Positions 51,230-61,851 are shown, counted from the first letter of the stretch. The stretch: 64,000 bases of DNA from Rhodospirillales bacterium 24-66-33 (GCA_002281855.1 NCHQ01000011.1:83824-147823); one strand, 5' to 3'. Translations and numbers: made by a program. Notes: generated by a model from the sequence alone, not told the origin.

Positions 51230-52948
51230 CTACTTGAACGAGATCGGCGGGGCGTCGTCGACCGAGGGCGGTGCCTGGATCTCGATCGTCACCTTGCTGG
51301 GATCGACGCCGGTGCCCTTGTCGAGGCTCGAGGTGACCATCTCGGGAAAGGCGATGACCAGCGCGACCATGATGACCTGAATGAACACGAACGGCACCGC
51401 CCCCCAATAGATCTGCGCCGTGGTGACGCCGTCCATCAGCTTGCCCGTGACCTTGTCGACGTAGCTGCCTTCGGGGGCGACCGATCTCAGGTAGAACAGG
51501 GCGAAGCCGAAGGGCGGGTGCATGAACGACGTCTGCATGTTCACCCCCATCAGCACGCCGAACCAAATGAGGTCGATGCCCAGGGCTTCGGCCGGTTTGA
51601 CCAGCAGCGGAATGATGATGAAGGCCAGCTCGAAGAAGTCGAGGAAGAAGGCCAGCAGGAAGATCAGGATGTTGACGGCGATGAGGAAGCCGACGGCGCC
51701 GCCGGGCAGTCCCAGAAGCAGGTGCTCGACCCATTGATCGCCGTTCACGCCGTAGAAGCTCAGGCTGAAGACGCGCGCGCCCACCAGGATGAAGATGACG
51801 AAGGCCGTGAGCTTGGCGGTCACGTCCATCGCCTGCCGCAGCAGCGCGAAATCCAGCCGCCGGTTGGCCATCGCCAGAAGCACGGCGCCGGTGGCACCCA
51901 TCGCTCCGCCCTCGGTCGGAGTCGCCAGGCCGATGAAGATCGTGCCCAGCACCAGGAAGATCAGCGCCAGGGGCGGCATCATCACGATGACGACCTGCTG
52001 GGCGAGCCGGCTCAGCAGTCCGAGCTTGAAGGCGCGGTTGGCGATGGCCAGCACATAGGCGACCAGACCCGAGAGCGAGGTCGCCCAGATTCCCTCCCAA
52101 TGCAGTCCGTACGCCAGCACCAGACTGCCGGCCACGACGCAGACCACGAGCACCAGCAGGGAGGTGTAGCCGGCGCTTCCATTGTCCTCCTTGAGCTGAC
52201 GGGCTTCCGGCGGCAGGGCGGGCGCCACCCCCCGCGTGAAGATCGTCCGCGAGAAGACGTAGCCGACATACAGTCCGGTGAGGACGAAGGCCGGAATGAT
52301 GGCGCCCTTGTACATGTCGCCGACCGACCGGCCGAGCTGGTCGGCGAGGACGATCAGCACGATGCTGGGTGGAATGATCTGGGCGAGTGTCCCCGAAGCC
52401 GCGATGACGCCGGACGCGAGTTTCCGGTCATAACCGTAGCGCAGCATGATCGGCAGCGAGATCAGGCCCATGGAAATCACGGACGCCGCCACCACGCCGG
52501 TCGTCGCCGCCAGCAGCGCGCCGACGAAGACGACCGCATAGGCGAGGCCGCCGGGCAGCGGCCCGAACAGCTGGCCGATCGTGTCGAGCAGGTCCTCGGC
52601 CATGCCGGAGCGTTCGAGGATCAGTCCCATGAAGGTGAAGAACGGGATCGCCAGCAGCGTCTCGTTCTCGATCACGCCATAGAGCCTGTTCGGCAGCGCC
52701 TGCATCAGGTTGGGCGTGAACAGGCCCAGTTCGATGCCGACGATCGCGTAGAGCAGTCCCAGAGCGCTCAACGAGAAGGCGACCGGGTAGCCGAGCAACA
52801 GGAAGAAGATCAGCGACACGAACATGATCGGGGCCATCTCGGCCTTGACCCAGCCCGCGAGCACGCTTTGCGGTGCGAAGAAGGACGACACCACCAGCAC
52901 GGCGATGAAGACGAGGAAGAGATAGAAGATCCCGCGGAGAACTTTCAT
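51230..52948 (-). CDS. dctM: TRAP transporter large permease (DctM)
   Basis: A 572-residue multi-helix inner-membrane protein of the TRAP large-permease family. Landmarks include the N-terminal MAPIMFVSLIFFLLLGYPVAFSL, FTFMGLILERSGMAEDLLDTI, GALLAATTGVVAASVISMG and LGTIFIGLATPTEGGAMGA. The C-terminus has about 30 extra residues of hydrophilic tail. The start at 52948 is chosen because the frame above it overlaps the DctQ gene end. It is paired with the small permease 10 bases away, but no DctP binding protein is encoded in this window. Confidence 0.9.
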   Translation of the reverse strand: MKVLRGIFYLFLVFIAVLVVSSFFAPQSVLAGWVKAEMAPIMFVSLIFFLLLGYPVAFSLSALGLLYAIVGIELGLFTPNLMQALPNRLYGVIENETLLAIPFFTFMGLILERSGMAEDLLDTIGQLFGPLPGGLAYAVVFVGALLAATTGVVAASVISMGLISLPIMLRYGYDRKLASGVIAASGTLAQIIPPSIVLIVLADQLGRSVGDMYKGAIIPAFVLTGLYVGYVFSRTIFTRGVAPALPPEARQLKEDNGSAGYTSLLVLVVCVVAGSLVLAYGLHWEGIWATSLSGLVAYVLAIANRAFKLGLLSRLAQQVVIVMMPPLALIFLVLGTIFIGLATPTEGGAMGATGAVLLAMANRRLDFALLRQAMDVTAKLTAFVIFILVGARVFSLSFYGVNGDQWVEHLLLGLPGGAVGFLIAVNILIFLLAFFLDFFELAFIIIPLLVKPAEALGIDLIWFGVLMGVNMQTSFMHPPFGFALFYLRSVAPEGSYVDKVTGKLMDGVTTAQIYWGAVPFVFIQVIMVALVIAFPEMVTSSLDKGTGVDPSKVTIEIQAPPSVDDAPPISFK

Positions 52949-52958
52949 GGCGCGGGCC

Positions 52959-53495
52959 TCAGTGCGTGGACGGTGCGGTGCGCGGGTCGACATAGACCCC
53001 GAGCATCACGCCCACCTGCTTGATGATTTCCGAGATCCCCTGCATCAGCAGCAGGACGAATCCGACGACCATGATCAGCTTGACCGGCCAGCGGACCAGG
53101 CCGCCGGCATTGCTCGAATGCTCGTTGATCCGCACCGACTCCAGGAAGTAGGGCCAGCAGAAATAGATCATGATCAGGCAGAGCGGCACGAGGAAGAAGA
53201 TATGGCCGAACAGGGCGATGCGCTGGTTGGCCCGGTCGGACAGGTGGCTCGCGATGATGTCGATGCGGATGTGCTCCTTGCGGAGGAGCGCATAGCCGGC
53301 GCAGCCCATGAAGACGGCGGCGAACATGTACCACTGGAGTTCGAGCCAGCCGTTGGAACTTATGTTCAGGAATTTGCGGGAAATGGCGTTCAGGGTGCTG
53401 ACCAGCACCATGACGAGGATCAGCCAGTAGAGCGTGCGTCCGACGAATTCCGTAATGCGGTCGATCGCAGCACTCAGTTTGAGAAGTGCGGCCAT
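52959..53495 (-). CDS. dctQ: TRAP transporter small permease (DctQ)
   Basis: A 178-residue protein with four membrane helices, the DctQ architecture: TLYWLILVMVLVSTLNAISRKF, WYMFAAVFMGCAGYALLRKEHIRID, IALFGHIFFLVPLCLIMIYF and LIMVVGFVLLLMQGISEI. It forms the TRAP transporter with the large permease 10 bases downstream. The missing DctP gene is expected elsewhere in the genome or was lost. An AT-rich 129-base gap precedes it on the minus strand. Confidence 0.88.
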   Translation of the reverse strand: MAALLKLSAAIDRITEFVGRTLYWLILVMVLVSTLNAISRKFLNISSNGWLELQWYMFAAVFMGCAGYALLRKEHIRIDIIASHLSDRANQRIALFGHIFFLVPLCLIMIYFCWPYFLESVRINEHSSNAGGLVRWPVKLIMVVGFVLLLMQGISEIIKQVGVMLGVYVDPRTAPSTH

Positions 53496-53624
53496 GTTTC
53501 GAAGCCTCCCCCTGTATTCGCTTATTTTTTGTCAGCCACTAGCCATTCTAATGCCAATTTTTTCCTGTGCCAGAAAATCCGAATGGCAGAACTGCCAAAT
53601 TGATGTGCAACGCGCCGCGCCGCC
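53496..53624. other. AT-rich gap between NhaD-type gene and TRAP genes
   Basis: This 129-base gap carries runs of A and T unlike the flanking coding DNA and should contain the minus-strand TRAP promoter. No convincing sigma70 or sigma54 site could be fixed; a TGGCAC/TTGGCA pair is present but the spacing is wrong for sigma54. Confidence 0.35.
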
Positions 53625-55040
53625 TCAGAAGAAGATCAAAGTGAGCAAGACGAAGAGCGGCAGGAGAATCCCGCAAGACCAGGCCATGTAGCCGAAGAAA
53701 CTCGGCATCCGGATACCGGCCTCCTCGACCACCGCCTTGACCATGAAGTTCGGGGCGTTGCCGATGTAGCTGTTGGCACCCATGAACACCGCGCCGCAGG
53801 AAATGGCGGCCAGGGTGCTGGCGAGGGCCCCCATCAGCACGTTGGGATCGCCGCCGGCCAGGTTGAAGAAGACGAGATAGGTCGGCGCATTGTCGAGGAA
53901 GCTCGACAGGATGCCGGTCAGCCAGAAGTACCAGATGTCGTTGGGTTGGCCATCGGGGCCCGTCACCAGGGCGACCAGGGGTGCCAGGACACCGTCCTTG
54001 CCGGCCCGGAGGATGGCCAGCGCCGGGGCGATCGTGATGAAGATGCCGGCGAACAGCTTGGCGACTTCGAGCATGGGAGCCCAGCTGAACCCGTTGTCGA
54101 GACGGGACGCCCGCGACGTCAGTCGCAGCGACAGGAAGCAGATGGCCACCAGAATCAGGTCGCGCAGGACGTTCTGCAGCTCGAGCGTGACGTGGAAGAC
54201 CGTGAAATGGATGTCGGGCTTCCAGGTGCCGCTTGCCAGCACCGCCCCGACGATGACCGCCAGAAGGATGATGTTGACGCCGCCCTCGATCCGCACCGGC
54301 GTTTCCGGCGTTGGGTCCCGCTTCGGCCGACCCTCCTTGCGGTACCAGTAGCTGTCGAGCACGTAAAACAATGCCAGCAGCACGATGGCGCAGACCAGCA
54401 TCTCCGAGAACAGGTGCGTCGTCGTCCAGAAGAAGCTGACGCCCTTGAGGAAGCCCAGGAACAGCGGCGGGTCGCCGAGCGGCGTCAGCGCACCGCCGAT
54501 GTTCGAGACCAGGAAGATGAAGAAGACGAACACGTGAATTTTGTGCCGGCGATCGTCGTTGGCGCGGATCACCGGCCGGATCAGCAGCATCGATGCCCCG
54601 GTCGTGCCCATCCAGCCCGCCAGCACCGTCCCGATCGCCAGCAGGGCCGTATTCATCGACGGCGAGCCGTGCAGGTTGCCCTTGATGTGGATGCCCCCCG
54701 TCACGGTGAACAGCGCCGTCAGCAGAACGATGAAGGGGATGTAGTCGAGCAGCAGCAGGTGGACGACCTCGTAGACGGCGGTCGGGACACCGTGAATCAG
54801 CGCGAACGGAATGATGATCAGCGCCGCCCAGGCGGCGGACACCTTGCCGAAATGGTGATGCCAGAAGCTCGGCGCGGCGAGCGGCATGACCGCGATCGAC
54901 AGGAGGATGCCGGCAAACGGGATCATCCAGGCGAGGCTGAGCTGGCGTCCGTCGATCGCCGGGGCGTCGGCCCCCGCGGCCAGGGCCGGCAGCGCGAAGG
55001 CAAAGGTGAGCAGGCCAGGGAGGAGGTGTCGGAGTTTCAT
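53625..55040 (-). CDS. Sodium:proton antiporter, NhaD/ion-transporter family
   Basis: A 471-residue membrane protein of the ion-transporter superfamily (NhaD, ArsB, CitM type). A signal-like N-terminus is followed by about 11 helices with landmarks GNLHGSPSMNTALLAIG, GWMGTTGASMLLIRPVI, SNIGGALTPLGDPPLFLGFL and SSFLDNAPTYLVFFNLAGG, the last being a conserved NhaD feature. The start overlaps the stop of the upstream SDR gene by one base (TGATG, 55038-55042). Na+/H+ exchange is the family role; anion transport is possible. Confidence 0.85.
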   Translation of the reverse strand: MKLRHLLPGLLTFAFALPALAAGADAPAIDGRQLSLAWMIPFAGILLSIAVMPLAAPSFWHHHFGKVSAAWAALIIIPFALIHGVPTAVYEVVHLLLLDYIPFIVLLTALFTVTGGIHIKGNLHGSPSMNTALLAIGTVLAGWMGTTGASMLLIRPVIRANDDRRHKIHVFVFFIFLVSNIGGALTPLGDPPLFLGFLKGVSFFWTTTHLFSEMLVCAIVLLALFYVLDSYWYRKEGRPKRDPTPETPVRIEGGVNIILLAVIVGAVLASGTWKPDIHFTVFHVTLELQNVLRDLILVAICFLSLRLTSRASRLDNGFSWAPMLEVAKLFAGIFITIAPALAILRAGKDGVLAPLVALVTGPDGQPNDIWYFWLTGILSSFLDNAPTYLVFFNLAGGDPNVLMGALASTLAAISCGAVFMGANSYIGNAPNFMVKAVVEEAGIRMPSFFGYMAWSCGILLPLFVLLTLIFF

Positions 55041-55816
55041 CAGCCCACATAGGTTGCAGTGACACCGCCGTCGACGGTGAGGGTATGGCCGTTGACGTAG
55101 CTTGCGGCAGGAGAGGCAAGGAAGATAGCCGCGCCGGCTATTTCCGAAGGGTCCGCCCAGCGTTTGGCCGGGCAGCGCAGCCGCATCCGTTCCCCGGCAG
55201 CCGAATCGATCAGTGCCTCGTTGGTCTCGGTCGCGAAGAATCCGGGCGAGAGGGCATTGGACGTGACGCCGGTGGCGCCGAGCTCCGAGGCCAGCGCGCG
55301 GGCGAGGGCTTCGAGGCCCGCCTTGGCGGCGATGTAGGAGGACGCGCCGGGCGCGGCGAGCGTCGCGGCGATCGAGGTGACGAGGATGAGACGTCCCCAG
55401 CCACGTTCGACCATGCCCGGCACGACCAGCCGAATCAGTGCCTGACCCGCCGAAAGGTCGGTATCGACCAGCTTTGCGAAATCGTCGGACTCGATCTCGG
55501 TGAAGGGGCGGCGGTCGCGCTCGCCGACATTGTGGATCAGGATGTCGATCGGTCCGGCCGTGGCAAGGGCCAGCTTCATGGCGGCTCGGTCGGCCATCTC
55601 GAACACCACCGCATCGGTCGCCCGGCCGGCGGCGCGCAGTTCGGCCACTCGCAGCGCCAGCTTCTCTTGCGAGCGGCCATGCAGCAGCACCCGGGCGCCC
55701 GCCTCGGCGAGGCCCTTGGCCATCTCCCAGCCCAGGCCACGGGCCGATCCGGTGATCAGCGCGGTGCGGCCGTCGAGGCGGAACTTCTCCGGGAAGGTCG
55801 ACATGTATCGGGACAT
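55040..55816 (-). CDS. SDR family oxidoreductase
   Basis: A 258-residue classical short-chain dehydrogenase. Cofactor motif ITGSARGLGWEMAKG begins near residue 21, HNVGERDR replaces the usual NNAG, and the catalytic residues are in VTSIAAT and SSYIAAKAGLEAL (YxxxK). The C-terminus ends with the DGG motif. It resembles gluconate 5-dehydrogenase-like enzymes. The start may be codon 1 or codon 5 (MSTFPEKF). It is translationally coupled to the antiporter gene and divergent from the phosphodiesterase gene. Confidence 0.87.
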   Translation of the reverse strand: MSRYMSTFPEKFRLDGRTALITGSARGLGWEMAKGLAEAGARVLLHGRSQEKLALRVAELRAAGRATDAVVFEMADRAAMKLALATAGPIDILIHNVGERDRRPFTEIESDDFAKLVDTDLSAGQALIRLVVPGMVERGWGRLILVTSIAATLAAPGASSYIAAKAGLEALARALASELGATGVTSNALSPGFFATETNEALIDSAAGERMRLRCPAKRWADPSEIAGAAIFLASPAASYVNGHTLTVDGGVTATYVG

Positions 55817-55855
55817 TCGGCTATTGCGACAGCCGACTTAGCTTTGGATTCGCAT

Positions 55856-56548
55856 ATGCTGCAACTGCCTAAAGTGATCGGCCATCGCGGCGCCATGGCC
55901 TATGCGCCCGAAAACACGCTGGAATCCTTCCGCGAAGCCCATCGCCGTGGCGCGACGTGGGTCGAGATCGACGTCAAGCTGACGGCCGACGGCGTGCCCA
56001 TCGTGATGCACGATTCGTCGCTGAAGCGGACGGCCGGGGTCGACCGGCTGGCGTCCGAGATGCGCGCGGCCGAGCTGCCGCCCTCGGTACCGACCTTCGA
56101 GCAGGCAATCGCCTGCTTCGGCGAGCTGGGCCTGGGCTGCAACGTCGAGATCAAGCCCTGCGAGGGCCGCGACGCCGAGACCGCGCGGGTGACGGTCGAG
56201 ACCCTGCGCCGCCTGTGGCCGGCCACGCTGCCGGCGCCGCTGCTGTCGAGCTTCAAGGACCCATCGCTCGCCGCCGCCCGTGAGGCGGCGCCGGAATTTG
56301 CGCGGGCTCTGCTGATCGACGAGGTCAAGGACGACTGGCGCGCGCGCGCCGAAGCGGTGGCGGCGGCCGGCATCAACACCAACGGCAAGCGGCTGACCGC
56401 CGTCCGGGCGGTCGAGATCCGAAAGGCCGGCTACGTCCTCAGCGTCTACACGATCAACGACGGGGACGTCGCCCGGGCGCTGGTCGGTATGGGCGTGCAG
56501 TGCGTCATCAGCGACGCGCCGGACGTGATCCTGGCGGCGCTCCGGTAG
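55856..56548 (+). CDS. ugpQ: Glycerophosphodiester phosphodiesterase
   Basis: A 230-residue GDPD-family TIM-barrel enzyme. The catalytic histidines are in IGHRGAMAYAPENT (residues 9-10) and MHDSS (about 52), and the metal ligand glutamates lie in WVEIDVKLTADG and CNVEIKPCEG. It splits glycerophosphodiesters to glycerol-3-phosphate and an alcohol. Its place directly upstream of a UgpB-type binding protein and UgpAEC permease/ATPase genes identifies it as UgpQ. Start ATG 55856 faces the divergent SDR gene with 39 bases between. Confidence 0.9.
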   Translation: MLQLPKVIGHRGAMAYAPENTLESFREAHRRGATWVEIDVKLTADGVPIVMHDSSLKRTAGVDRLASEMRAAELPPSVPTFEQAIACFGELGLGCNVEIKPCEGRDAETARVTVETLRRLWPATLPAPLLSSFKDPSLAAAREAAPEFARALLIDEVKDDWRARAEAVAAAGINTNGKRLTAVRAVEIRKAGYVLSVYTINDGDVARALVGMGVQCVISDAPDVILAALR

Positions 56549-56682
56549 GTTCGACCATTTGGGGGTTGCGCTCGGTGCGCAGTCTTGGTGTTCTGTCATC
56601 AGACCGCAACAAAAGAGACACATGGCAGTCTTGCGGCCCGACGATACATCGCCGGGGATTCATTCTGGGAGAATTGTTAGAC
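56549..56682. promoter_or_regulatory. Region ahead of ugpB
   Basis: A 134-base gap with a ribosome binding site GGGAGA (56667-56672) ahead of ugpB. It may carry a separate ugpB promoter. A single CTGTCAT (56593-56599) resembles half of a Pho box, but the expected second half is missing, so phosphate control cannot be claimed. Confidence 0.35.
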
Positions 56683-57999
56683 ATGACACGGATTGCACTG
56701 TCTTCCGTCGCCGCCGCGGCGGTGCTCGCGAGCGCGTCGACCGCGTTCGCGCAGACCGAAATCCAGTTCTGGCACGCCATGGGCGGCAATCTGGGTGAAA
56801 CGGTCAACGCTCTCGCCGAGGGCTTCAACAAGTCGCAGACCGAATACAAGGTGAACCCGGTCTACAAGGGTTCCTATACCGAGGCCCTGACGGCGGCGAT
56901 CGCCGCCTTCCGCGCCAAGCAGGCACCGCACATCGTGCAGGTCTTCGAGGTCGGTACGGCCAACATGATGGCCGCCAAGGGCGCCGTCTACCCGGTCTAC
57001 CAGCTCATGGCCGATGCCAAGGAGCCGTTCGACCCCAAGGCCTTCATCGGCCCTGTCTACGGCTACTACTCGACGCCGGACGGCAAGCTGCTGTCGATGC
57101 CGTTCAACTCCTCGACGCCGGTTCTCTACTGGAACAAGGAGCTGATGCAGAAGGCGGGCCTCGACCCGAACAAGCCGCCGAAGACCTGGCCCGAGCTGGG
57201 CGAGATGGCCAAGAAGGCCGTCGCCGCCGGCGCCAAGTGCGGGTTCACGCCGCAGTGGCAGACCTGGACGATGATCGAGAACTACGGCGCCTGGCACAAC
57301 CTGCCGTATGCCACCAAGGACAACGGCTTCGCCGGCACCGACATCGAGCTGAAGTTCAACGATCCGGCCCGCGTGAAGTTCATCCAGATGCTGGCCGACT
57401 GGACCAAGGACAAGACGTTCGTCTACGGCGGACGCGAGGGCAAGTCGACGGCGCTGTTCACCGCGGGTGACTGCGTGTTCCACATCGCCTCGTCCGGTTC
57501 GGCCGCGGGCATCGACAAGGCGCTGGGGCAGGACAAGGTCGGCATCGGCATGATGCCCTACTCGCCCGACGTCATCGCCAAGCCGCAGAACTCGATCATC
57601 GGCGGCGCCACCCTGTGGGTGCTGCAGGGCCGTCCGGCCGCCGAATACAAGGGCGTCGCCAAGTTCATGAGCTACCTCGCCAGCACGCCGGTGCAGGCCA
57701 AGTGGCACCAGGAGACGGGCTACGTGCCGATCACCATGGCCGCCGCCGAGGCGACCGAGAAGGAAGGCTTCTACAAGAAGTTCCCGGGCCGCGAAGTGGC
57801 CGTCCAGGAGCTGACGCTCAACCCGCCGACGGCCAATTCCAAGGGCCTGCGCATCGGCAACTTCGTGCAGATCCGCGACATCGTCGACGGCGAGCTCGAG
57901 AACGTGTGGTCGGGCAAGAAGGACGCGAAGACCGCGCTCGACGACGCCGTCAAGGCGGGCAACGACCAGCTCAAGCGCTTCGAAGCCGCGAACAAGTAA
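56683..57999 (+). CDS. ugpB: Glycerol-3-phosphate ABC transporter, substrate-binding protein
   Basis: A 438-residue periplasmic binding protein. Signal peptide [21 protein letters not shown] with cleavage before QTEIQ. The mature start [24 protein letters not shown] matches UgpB proteins closely, as do [21 protein letters not shown] and [16 protein letters not shown]. It binds glycerol-3-phosphate or glycerophosphodiesters and delivers them to UgpA/UgpE. A palindromic repeat follows in the gap before ugpA and may keep its mRNA abundant. Confidence 0.93.
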   Translation: MTRIALSSVAAAAVLASASTAFAQTEIQFWHAMGGNLGETVNALAEGFNKSQTEYKVNPVYKGSYTEALTAAIAAFRAKQAPHIVQVFEVGTANMMAAKGAVYPVYQLMADAKEPFDPKAFIGPVYGYYSTPDGKLLSMPFNSSTPVLYWNKELMQKAGLDPNKPPKTWPELGEMAKKAVAAGAKCGFTPQWQTWTMIENYGAWHNLPYATKDNGFAGTDIELKFNDPARVKFIQMLADWTKDKTFVYGGREGKSTALFTAGDCVFHIASSGSAAGIDKALGQDKVGIGMMPYSPDVIAKPQNSIIGGATLWVLQGRPAAEYKGVAKFMSYLASTPVQAKWHQETGYVPITMAAAEATEKEGFYKKFPGREVAVQELTLNPPTANSKGLRIGNFVQIRDIVDGELENVWSGKKDAKTALDDAVKAGNDQLKRFEAANK

Positions 58000-58016
58000 G
58001 GCCTCGCCGTTGCTTT

Positions 58017-58072
58017 CCCCCTCCGGTCCTTCGGACCACCTCCCCCGCACGGCGGGGGAGGCTGGGAGGGGG
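58017..58072. repeat. Nested palindromic repeat between ugpB and ugpA
   Basis: Three stems are packed in 56 bases. An outer pair CCCCCTCC (58017-58024) and GGAGGGGG (58065-58072) encloses a small hairpin GGTCC-TTC-GGACC (58025-58037) and a long hairpin CCTCCCCCGC-ACG-GCGGGGGAGG (58039-58061). It looks like a dispersed extragenic palindrome. Placed between a binding protein gene and its permease genes, such elements can stabilise the upstream mRNA, as known for malE-malF. Confidence 0.85.
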
Positions 58073-58091
58073 AGGGCCACGGACTAGCTCG

Positions 58092-58973
58092 ATGGAAAAA
58101 CGCGTCACCTTCAACTCACGTTGGCTGCCCTACCTTCTGCTGGGGCCGCAGATGATCATCACGCTGGTGTTCTTCTTCTGGCCGTCGGGCCAGGCGATCT
58201 ACCAGTCGGTGCTGATCGAGGACGTCTTCGGCGGCAATTCCAAGTTCGTCTGGTTCGAGAATTTCGCCCAGCTCTTCAGGGACAACAGCTACGCCCATTC
58301 GGCGCAGATCACCGTGGTCTTCAGCTTCCTGGTGGCCGCCATCGGGCTCGGTGTCTCGCTGCTGCTGGCGGTGATGGCCGACCGGGTGATCCGCGGGGCC
58401 ACCGCCTACAAGACTTTCCTCGTGTGGCCCTATGCCGTGGCGCCGGCCGTTGCCGGCGTTCTGTGGGGCTTTTTGTTCAACCCCTCGGTGGGCATCATCG
58501 CCTGGATGCTTCAGGGCATCGGCATCGAATTCAACTATGTGATCAACGGAAACCAGGCCCTGCTGCTGGTGGTGATCGCCGCGGTGTGGAACCAGATCAG
58601 CTACAATTTCCTGTTTTTCCTGGCCGGCCTGCAGTCGATCCCGAAGTCGCTGATCGAGGCGGCGGCGATCGACGGCGCCGGCCCCGGCCGGCGCTTCTGG
58701 GACATCATCTTCCCACTGCTCTCGCCCGTCGGCTTCTTCCTGCTCGTCGTCAATATCATCTATGCCTTCTTCGGGACCTTCGGCGTGGTCGATGCGCTGA
58801 CCAAGGGCGGACCCGGCAAGTCCACGGAAATCCTGGTGTTCAAGGTCTTCAATGACGGCTTCCGGGGACAGGATCTCGGCGGCTCCTCGGCGCAGTCGGT
58901 GATCCTGATGGTCGTGGTGATCGCGCTCACCTTCGTGCAGTTCCGCTTCATCGAGCGCCGGGTGCATTACTGA
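58092..58973 (+). CDS. ugpA: Glycerol-3-phosphate ABC transporter, permease UgpA
   Basis: A 293-residue permease of the MalF type with six membrane helices. The N-terminus [20 protein letters not shown] and the coupling-loop EAA motif [20 protein letters not shown] agree with UgpA. Start at 58092 follows the palindromic repeat. The stop TGA shares one base with the ugpE ATG (TGATG, 58971-58975). Confidence 0.92.
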   Translation: MEKRVTFNSRWLPYLLLGPQMIITLVFFFWPSGQAIYQSVLIEDVFGGNSKFVWFENFAQLFRDNSYAHSAQITVVFSFLVAAIGLGVSLLLAVMADRVIRGATAYKTFLVWPYAVAPAVAGVLWGFLFNPSVGIIAWMLQGIGIEFNYVINGNQALLLVVIAAVWNQISYNFLFFLAGLQSIPKSLIEAAAIDGAGPGRRFWDIIFPLLSPVGFFLLVVNIIYAFFGTFGVVDALTKGGPGKSTEILVFKVFNDGFRGQDLGGSSAQSVILMVVVIALTFVQFRFIERRVHY

Positions 58974-59821
58974 TGGTCGAGAACCGGCCCTTCCTGACGG
59001 CGCTGAGCCACCTCGTCGTGCTGCTCGGCGTGATCATCATCGCCTTCCCGGTGTGGATGACGTTCGTCGCCTCGACCCACAGCCAGCAGACCATGCTGCA
59101 GTCGCCGATCCCGGTGCTGCCAGGCCCGCATCTGATCGAGAACTACGCGAAAGTGCTGACCGAGGGTTATGGCCGCGTCGGGAGCACACCGGTCATGATG
59201 ACGCTCACCAACAGCCTGATCATGGCGTTGGGCGTGGCCATCGGGAAGATCGCGATCTCGATCACCTCGGCCTTCGCCATCGTCTATTTCCGCTTCCCCG
59301 GCCGGATGTATTTCTTCTGGGCAATCTTCGTCACGCTCATGCTGCCGGTCGAGGTTCGCATCGTGCCGACCTACGGGGTCGTCGCTTCGCTGGGCATGCT
59401 CGATTCCTATGCGGGCCTGATCATTCCACTGATCGCCTCGGCTACCGCGACCTTCCTGTTCCGCCAGTTCTTCCTCAGCGTGCCCGACGAACTCACCGAG
59501 GCGGCGCGCGTCGATGGGGCCAGTCCGATGCGGTTCTTCTGGGACATCCTGCTGCCGATGAGCCGGACCTCGATCGCGGCGCTGTTCGTGATCCAGTTCA
59601 TCTACGGCTGGAACCAGTATCTCTGGCCGCTGCTGATCACGACCAAGGAAAGCTATTACACCGTCGTCATGACGGTCTCGCGCCAGGCCAACGTGGTCGA
59701 TTCGGTGCCGAGCTGGAACCTGCTGATGGCCATGGCGATGCTCGCCATGCTGCCGCCGGTCCTGGTCGTGGTGTTCATGCAGCGCCAGTTCGTGCGCGGC
59801 CTCGTTGAGACGGAGAAGTAG
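58973..59821 (+). CDS. ugpE: Glycerol-3-phosphate ABC transporter, permease UgpE
   Basis: A 282-residue MalG-type permease with six membrane helices. The EAA coupling motif is EAARVDGASPMRFFWDILLP, and the segment IYGWNQYLWPLLIT is typical of UgpE. It overlaps ugpA by one base and lies 3 bases before ugpC. With UgpA it forms the channel of the glycerol-3-phosphate importer. Confidence 0.92.
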   Translation: MVENRPFLTALSHLVVLLGVIIIAFPVWMTFVASTHSQQTMLQSPIPVLPGPHLIENYAKVLTEGYGRVGSTPVMMTLTNSLIMALGVAIGKIAISITSAFAIVYFRFPGRMYFFWAIFVTLMLPVEVRIVPTYGVVASLGMLDSYAGLIIPLIASATATFLFRQFFLSVPDELTEAARVDGASPMRFFWDILLPMSRTSIAALFVIQFIYGWNQYLWPLLITTKESYYTVVMTVSRQANVVDSVPSWNLLMAMAMLAMLPPVLVVVFMQRQFVRGLVETEK

Positions 59822-59824
59822 GCC

Positions 59825-60912
<1,088 letters not shown>

Positions 60913-60916
<4 letters not shown>

Positions 60917-61680
60917 CGCTCCTCGCCCGTATCGAACATGCCGGGCGCCCATGCGTCGGCATCCTTGAAGGCGAACGGGTTCGCCTGCACGAAGGCACGA
61001 TCTTCGATCCTGGTCCGGCGACCGGCGAGGAGGTGGCGGCCGCCGACGCGCGCTGGTTGACGCCGACCGAACCCAGCAAGATGGTGGCGCTGTGGAACAA
61101 TTTCCGCGCCGCCGCCGAGAAGAACGGCTGGGCGATCCCGGCCGAGCCGCTCACCTTCCTGAAGGCGCCGAATAGCTTCGCCGCGCACGGCCAGGCGATC
61201 GCGGTGCCGAAATACTATGACGGTCGCGTCGCCTACGAAGGCGAACTGGGCATCGTGATCGGCAGGACCTGCTCTGGCGTCTCCGTGGAGGAGGCCGCGG
61301 ACCATATCCTCGGCTACACCTGCGTGAACGACGTCACGGCGATGGAACTGCTGCAGCGCGACCCGTCCTTCGCGCAATGGACCCGCGCCAAGAACTTCGA
61401 CGGCTTCGGCGCCTTCGGGCCGGTGGTCGCGACCGGCCTCGATCCGGCGTCGCTCACGGTCCGTACTCTGGTCAACGGCCGGGAGCGCCAGAACTACCGG
61501 GTCGACGACATGATCTTCCCGCCGGCCGAACTGGTCAGCCGCCTCTCGAAGGACATGACCCTCGTGCCGGGAGACGTGATCGCCTGCGGCACGTCGCTCG
61601 GCGTGTTGCCGATGAAGCCCGGCACCGTCGTCGAGATTGCGATCGACGGCATCGGCGCCTTGCGCAACCAATACGGCTGA
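60913..61680 (+). CDS. Fumarylacetoacetate hydrolase family protein
   Basis: A 255-residue FAH-fold enzyme. Metal-binding residues are expected in [11 protein letters not shown] and in the loop [11 protein letters not shown]; the motif [13 protein letters not shown] and the C-terminal [18 protein letters not shown] are family hallmarks. Such enzymes hydrolyse or decarboxylate 2-oxo acids, for example in aromatic-ring breakdown. Translational coupling to ugpC is unexpected for a phosphate importer and may point to a further role of this operon, or to simple transcriptional passengering. Confidence 0.87.
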
Positions 61681-61684
61681 GGGA

Positions 61685-61704
61685 CCCGGCCGCAAGCTGC
61701 CGGG
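61685..61704. other. Hairpin after the ugp-FAH operon
   Basis: An inverted repeat CCCGGC-CGCAAGCT-GCCGGG begins 5 bases after the FAH-family stop codon. There is no T-run, so it is not a classical terminator, but it may mark the 3' end of the operon. Confidence 0.4.
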
Positions 61705-61811
61705 CTGGATGGCCTGCCCGCCGCGGACGTCGCCATCATTGACCGCGCGTTAGCCTGACCCATTCTGAGTAGTGACTTGCTGGAGAGCAGTTCGACGCTC
61801 GCCTATCCTCT

Positions 61812-61846
61812 GACCGATCCCCGCGGCTGTCTGGAACTGATCGGTC
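61812..61846 (+). promoter_or_regulatory. RNA stem next to the autotransporter start codon
   Basis: A perfect 8-base inverted repeat GACCGATC (61812-61819) and GATCGGTC (61839-61846) ends 5 bases before the ATG at 61852. In the mRNA it would fold over the ribosome binding region; no strong Shine-Dalgarno sequence is visible outside it. It could lower or regulate translation of the large secreted protein. Confidence 0.4.
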
Positions 61847-61851
61847 CTCCC

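Noticed and set aside
53521..53600. Possible sigma54 promoter ahead of the TRAP genes
   Set aside because: TGGCAC and TTGGCA are present on the minus strand, but the distance between the GG and GC elements is 15 bases instead of the required 10.
56593..56599. Possible Pho box ahead of ugpB
   Set aside because: Only one CTGTCAT half-site matches; the position where the second half is expected agrees at 3 of 7 bases only.
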